Positions 62,230 through 64,000 of a DNA stretch of 64,000 bases are shown here, piece by piece (the stretch's first letter is position 1; every line of letters starts with the position of its first letter). The position numbers were made by a program, and so were the translations under genes. This stretch comes from Chryseobacterium sp. Leaf180 (GTDB taxonomy: Bacteria; Bacteroidota; Bacteroidia; Flavobacteriales; Weeksellaceae). The stretch spans positions 124,468 through 188,467 of the forward strand of contig NZ_LMPJ01000010.1 in NCBI RefSeq assembly GCF_001424585.1, in the 5' to 3' direction. The notes beneath the pieces were generated by a model. The model saw only the letters and a list, made by a program, of their open reading frames with translations, did not search any database and was not told where the DNA came from.

Positions 62230-63291
62230 TTATCCTTCAAAAGTGTAAGTCGTCAGATAATGCAGTTCAGGTTTTCCTGCGGCAGCAGATTCGGCTTTTG
62301 CCTGATCTAAAGGATACAGAGAATTGATTTCCTTTTTTTGAAAAATAAATGAATTGTTGGCATTTTTATCAATGACATCAGAGAAAATATGTTCGATTTC
62401 TGAATTGGCTAGCGACGCAAAGCTGATGTCTTCAAAACCGTACATTAATCTTAAATCATCAAATTCTGAGAAATTTTCTTTTGTGAAACTTTCAAACTGA
62501 GATTTAGACTCAAAATTTCCTGCCCAGATATTGTACGCGTAGGTTTTAGATTTAGGCTTGTCAAAAATACTCTGATAAACAAAATTCTCTCCCAGATACG
62601 CTTCACGCACCTGAGGATCATTCGCCAAATCTTCCGGAAAGCCTTCTTTCAAAATCTTTCCTTCAAACATGATGTAGGTTTTGTTGGTGATCGCCAAGGT
62701 TTGCTGTACGTTGTGATCGGTGATGAGAATTCCGATGTTTTTATCGGTAAGACTGCGCACTATTTTCTGAATATCTTCAACAGCAATAGGATCTACGCCG
62801 GCAAAAGGCTCATCAAGTAAAATAAAACTTGGGCTTGTTGCAAGGCAACGAGCAATCTCTGTACGGCGTCTTTCTCCACCAGAAAGCAGATCACCGCGGT
62901 TTTTTCGAACATGCTGCAGAGAAAATTCTTCGATCAGTTCGTCCCGTTTTATCTCCTGCTCACGTTTGGAAAGATTCGTCAGCTGAAGTACACCCATAAT
63001 ATTGTCTTCCACCGAAAGTTTCCTGAAAACGGAAGCTTCCTGCGCGAGATAACCGATTCCCTTCTGAGCGCGGCGGTACATCGCATCCGTAGTAATTTCC
63101 TGCTTGTCGAGAAAAATTTTTCCCGAAGTGGGTTTTACCAAGCCTACGATCATGTAAAAAGAAGTGGTTTTTCCGGCACCGTTTGGTCCCAGCAATCCTA
63201 CTATTTCGCCCTGCTGCACCTCCACAGAAACGCCTTTTACCACTTTTTTCGGACCGTATTCTTTGATTAAATTTTCTCCCCGTAAAATCAT
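62230..63291 (-). CDS. lptB: LptB, LPS export ATPase, with C-terminal extension (Imm22-like)
   Basis: ABC ATPase of the Lpt lipopolysaccharide export machine, 353 aa from ATG 63291 (MILRGENLIKEYG). Walker A GPNGAGKT (35-42), signature LSGGERRR, Walker B FILLDEPFAGVDP and ITDHNVQ. The normal LptB end YLGENFVYQ is reached at residue 240; LptB is about 240 aa elsewhere. A further 113 residues (DNA 62230-62571) follow in frame: KTYAYNIWAGNFESKSQFES, later FASLANSEIEHIF and PELHYLTTYTFEG. The WAGNF-S--EFE pattern recalls the Imm22/DUF4284 family. A -7 box lies at 63297-63304. Confidence 0.88.
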   Translation of the reverse strand: MILRGENLIKEYGPKKVVKGVSVEVQQGEIVGLLGPNGAGKTTSFYMIVGLVKPTSGKIFLDKQEITTDAMYRRAQKGIGYLAQEASVFRKLSVEDNIMGVLQLTNLSKREQEIKRDELIEEFSLQHVRKNRGDLLSGGERRRTEIARCLATSPSFILLDEPFAGVDPIAVEDIQKIVRSLTDKNIGILITDHNVQQTLAITNKTYIMFEGKILKEGFPEDLANDPQVREAYLGENFVYQSIFDKPKSKTYAYNIWAGNFESKSQFESFTKENFSEFDDLRLMYGFEDISFASLANSEIEHIFSDVIDKNANNSFIFQKKEINSLYPLDQAKAESAAAGKPELHYLTTYTFEG

Positions 63292-63296
63292 AGCAG

Positions 63297-63304
63297 CAAA
63301 GATA
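63297..63304 (-). promoter_or_regulatory. -7 box just upstream of lptB
   Basis: Minus strand TATCTTTG, 6 bp before ATG 63291, so the transcript would be leaderless or nearly so. May also be chance. Confidence 0.3.
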
Positions 63305-63361
63305 AAGATTTTTTCAGTCGGTAGACGTTGCCGCTGTTTTTTGATTTCTTTAAACATAAAA

Positions 63362-63384
63362 AAAACCGCAATTGCTGCGGTTTT
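63362..63384 (-). terminator. Terminator of CCC-motif gene
   Basis: AAAACCGCA/TGCGGTTTT hairpin with flanking A/T runs, just downstream of the gene at 63405 on the minus strand. Confidence 0.75.
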
Positions 63385-63404
63385 CAGTTTTAAATCTTTT
63401 CAAA

Positions 63405-63737
63405 TTATCTGTTTTGAAGTTCCTCAAGTCTTTCTTTTAAAAGCTCCTGATCGGTCATCGCATCCCAACCAATCACTGATCCCATAACCAATATAGTAAT
63501 GAGGTAAAGTGCACTGAGAACAATTCCGATGATGGCCAAAATCTTTCCTGCATTAAGATTTCCGTAATCTGAATAAAGTGCTGGATTGGCGTCATACAGT
63601 TTTTTGTCTTTGTTGTAAAGCACCATCGCGATGATTCCGGTGATTAAGCCCGGAAGTCCGTAGCAGCAGCACGAGACGATTGAAACGATTCCCAAAACGA
63701 GCACAGCCGTAGCATTTGGTAATTTTTGCTGATTCAT
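63405..63737 (-). CDS. CCC motif membrane protein
   Basis: A 110 aa inner-membrane protein with two hydrophobic segments (about 10-40 and 65-90). The triple-Cys motif is in IVSIVSCCCYGLPGLITGI (about 17-35), followed by NKDKKLYDANPALYSDY. Matches the flavobacterial CCC motif membrane protein family of unknown role. It starts 19 bp after the DUF2752 gene, with which it forms a pair seen in flavobacteria. Confidence 0.85.
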   Translation of the reverse strand: MNQQKLPNATAVLVLGIVSIVSCCCYGLPGLITGIIAMVLYNKDKKLYDANPALYSDYGNLNAGKILAIIGIVLSALYLITILVMGSVIGWDAMTDQELLKERLEELQNR

Positions 63738-63756
63738 AATTTATAATTTTTAAAGT

Positions 63757-64000
63757 TTAGTTTAAATGAACAAAAAGGTGTTTGTAAAAATAAGAAATTA
63801 TCATAATCAAAGAATTCAAAACGGCAAGCGTTATGATGATTACATTGTAATTTCTTTTCTTATCTAAAAAACCCAGTCCGGCAAAAAACAGAAATAAAAT
63901 CAAAGTATATACCGCCGGAAACATGTGAAAAGCTTCTGAGAATTTCCCCTGAAAAACCATCAGCAAAGCTCTCTGAGTTCCGCAGCCAAAGCATTCTATC
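63757..64000 (-). CDS. DUF2752 membrane protein, partial (5' end outside window)
   Basis: The frame is open from the window edge: CFGCGTQRALLMVFQGKF, where CFGCGTQRA matches the DUF2752 C-P-GCG-TRA motif. Three hydrophobic segments follow before the stop at 63757. The N-terminus and start codon lie beyond 64000. Function unknown; paired with the CCC motif gene. Confidence 0.8.
   Translation of the reverse strand, partial: IECFGCGTQRALLMVFQGKFSEAFHMFPAVYTLILFLFFAGLGFLDKKRNYNVIIITLAVLNSLIMIISYFYKHLFVHLN

Noticed and set aside
63292..63357. Longer N-terminus for LptB
   Set aside because: LptB proteins begin right at the MILR-ENL segment; the additional 22 residues are not family-like.

Overview
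The window looks like chromosomal DNA of a flavobacterium, most likely a Chryseobacterium-like member of the Weeksellaceae (Bacteroidota). The evidence is internal: type IX secretion (T9SS) sorting domains of types A and B, flavobacterial -7 promoter boxes (TAnnTTTG), low GC intergenic DNA, a PafA-type alkaline phosphatase, CCC-motif and DUF2752 membrane proteins, GH92 mannosidase, and family-typical DnaK, LptB and Mrp proteins. No rRNA, tRNA, CRISPR array, phage or insertion sequence was found.

Layout. 1-10.4 kb: a partial alkaline phosphatase, a membrane protein with a Gly/Cys-rich tail, malate dehydrogenase, a heme oxygenase/bacteriophytochrome pair, a nucleoid-associated protein, an RDD membrane protein and a short sigma-like protein that lacks region 4. 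11-25 kb: a surface-protein region with three large T9SS substrates (two type A, one type B), followed by a membrane-anchored TPR/HTH regulator. 25-30.5 kb: dnaK, then divergent ppk1 and ppx (polyphosphate metabolism). 30.5-33.4 kb: an accessory stretch of small unknown genes, one of them frameshifted, that ends in a striking 21-bp tandem repeat array (32903-33217).

33.4-41.5 kb: a secreted choice-of-anchor I protein, a possible decayed gene, NifU-like and Mrp-like Fe-S proteins, and a two-gene unit of a membrane metallophosphoesterase plus a membrane partner. 41.6-51.5 kb: GH92 glycosidase, PhyH-like dioxygenase, dicarboxylate/amino acid symporter, BON/SH3 proteins, a DUF6261-like protein whose promoter overlaps a second repeat array (period about 42 bp), and a CocE-type hydrolase. 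51.5-64 kb: an alkylation repair operon (Ada-like, unknown, AlkB), agmatinase and arginine decarboxylase (polyamine synthesis), HAD phosphatase, thiamine pyrophosphokinase, cobalamin adenosyltransferase, DinB protein, WYL regulator with an ABC exporter, LptB with an unusual C-terminal extension, and CCC-motif and DUF2752 proteins.

The best candidates for something undescribed are the 21-bp array, the 42-bp array with an embedded promoter, the LptB C-terminal fusion, and the metallophosphoesterase/membrane-partner unit.
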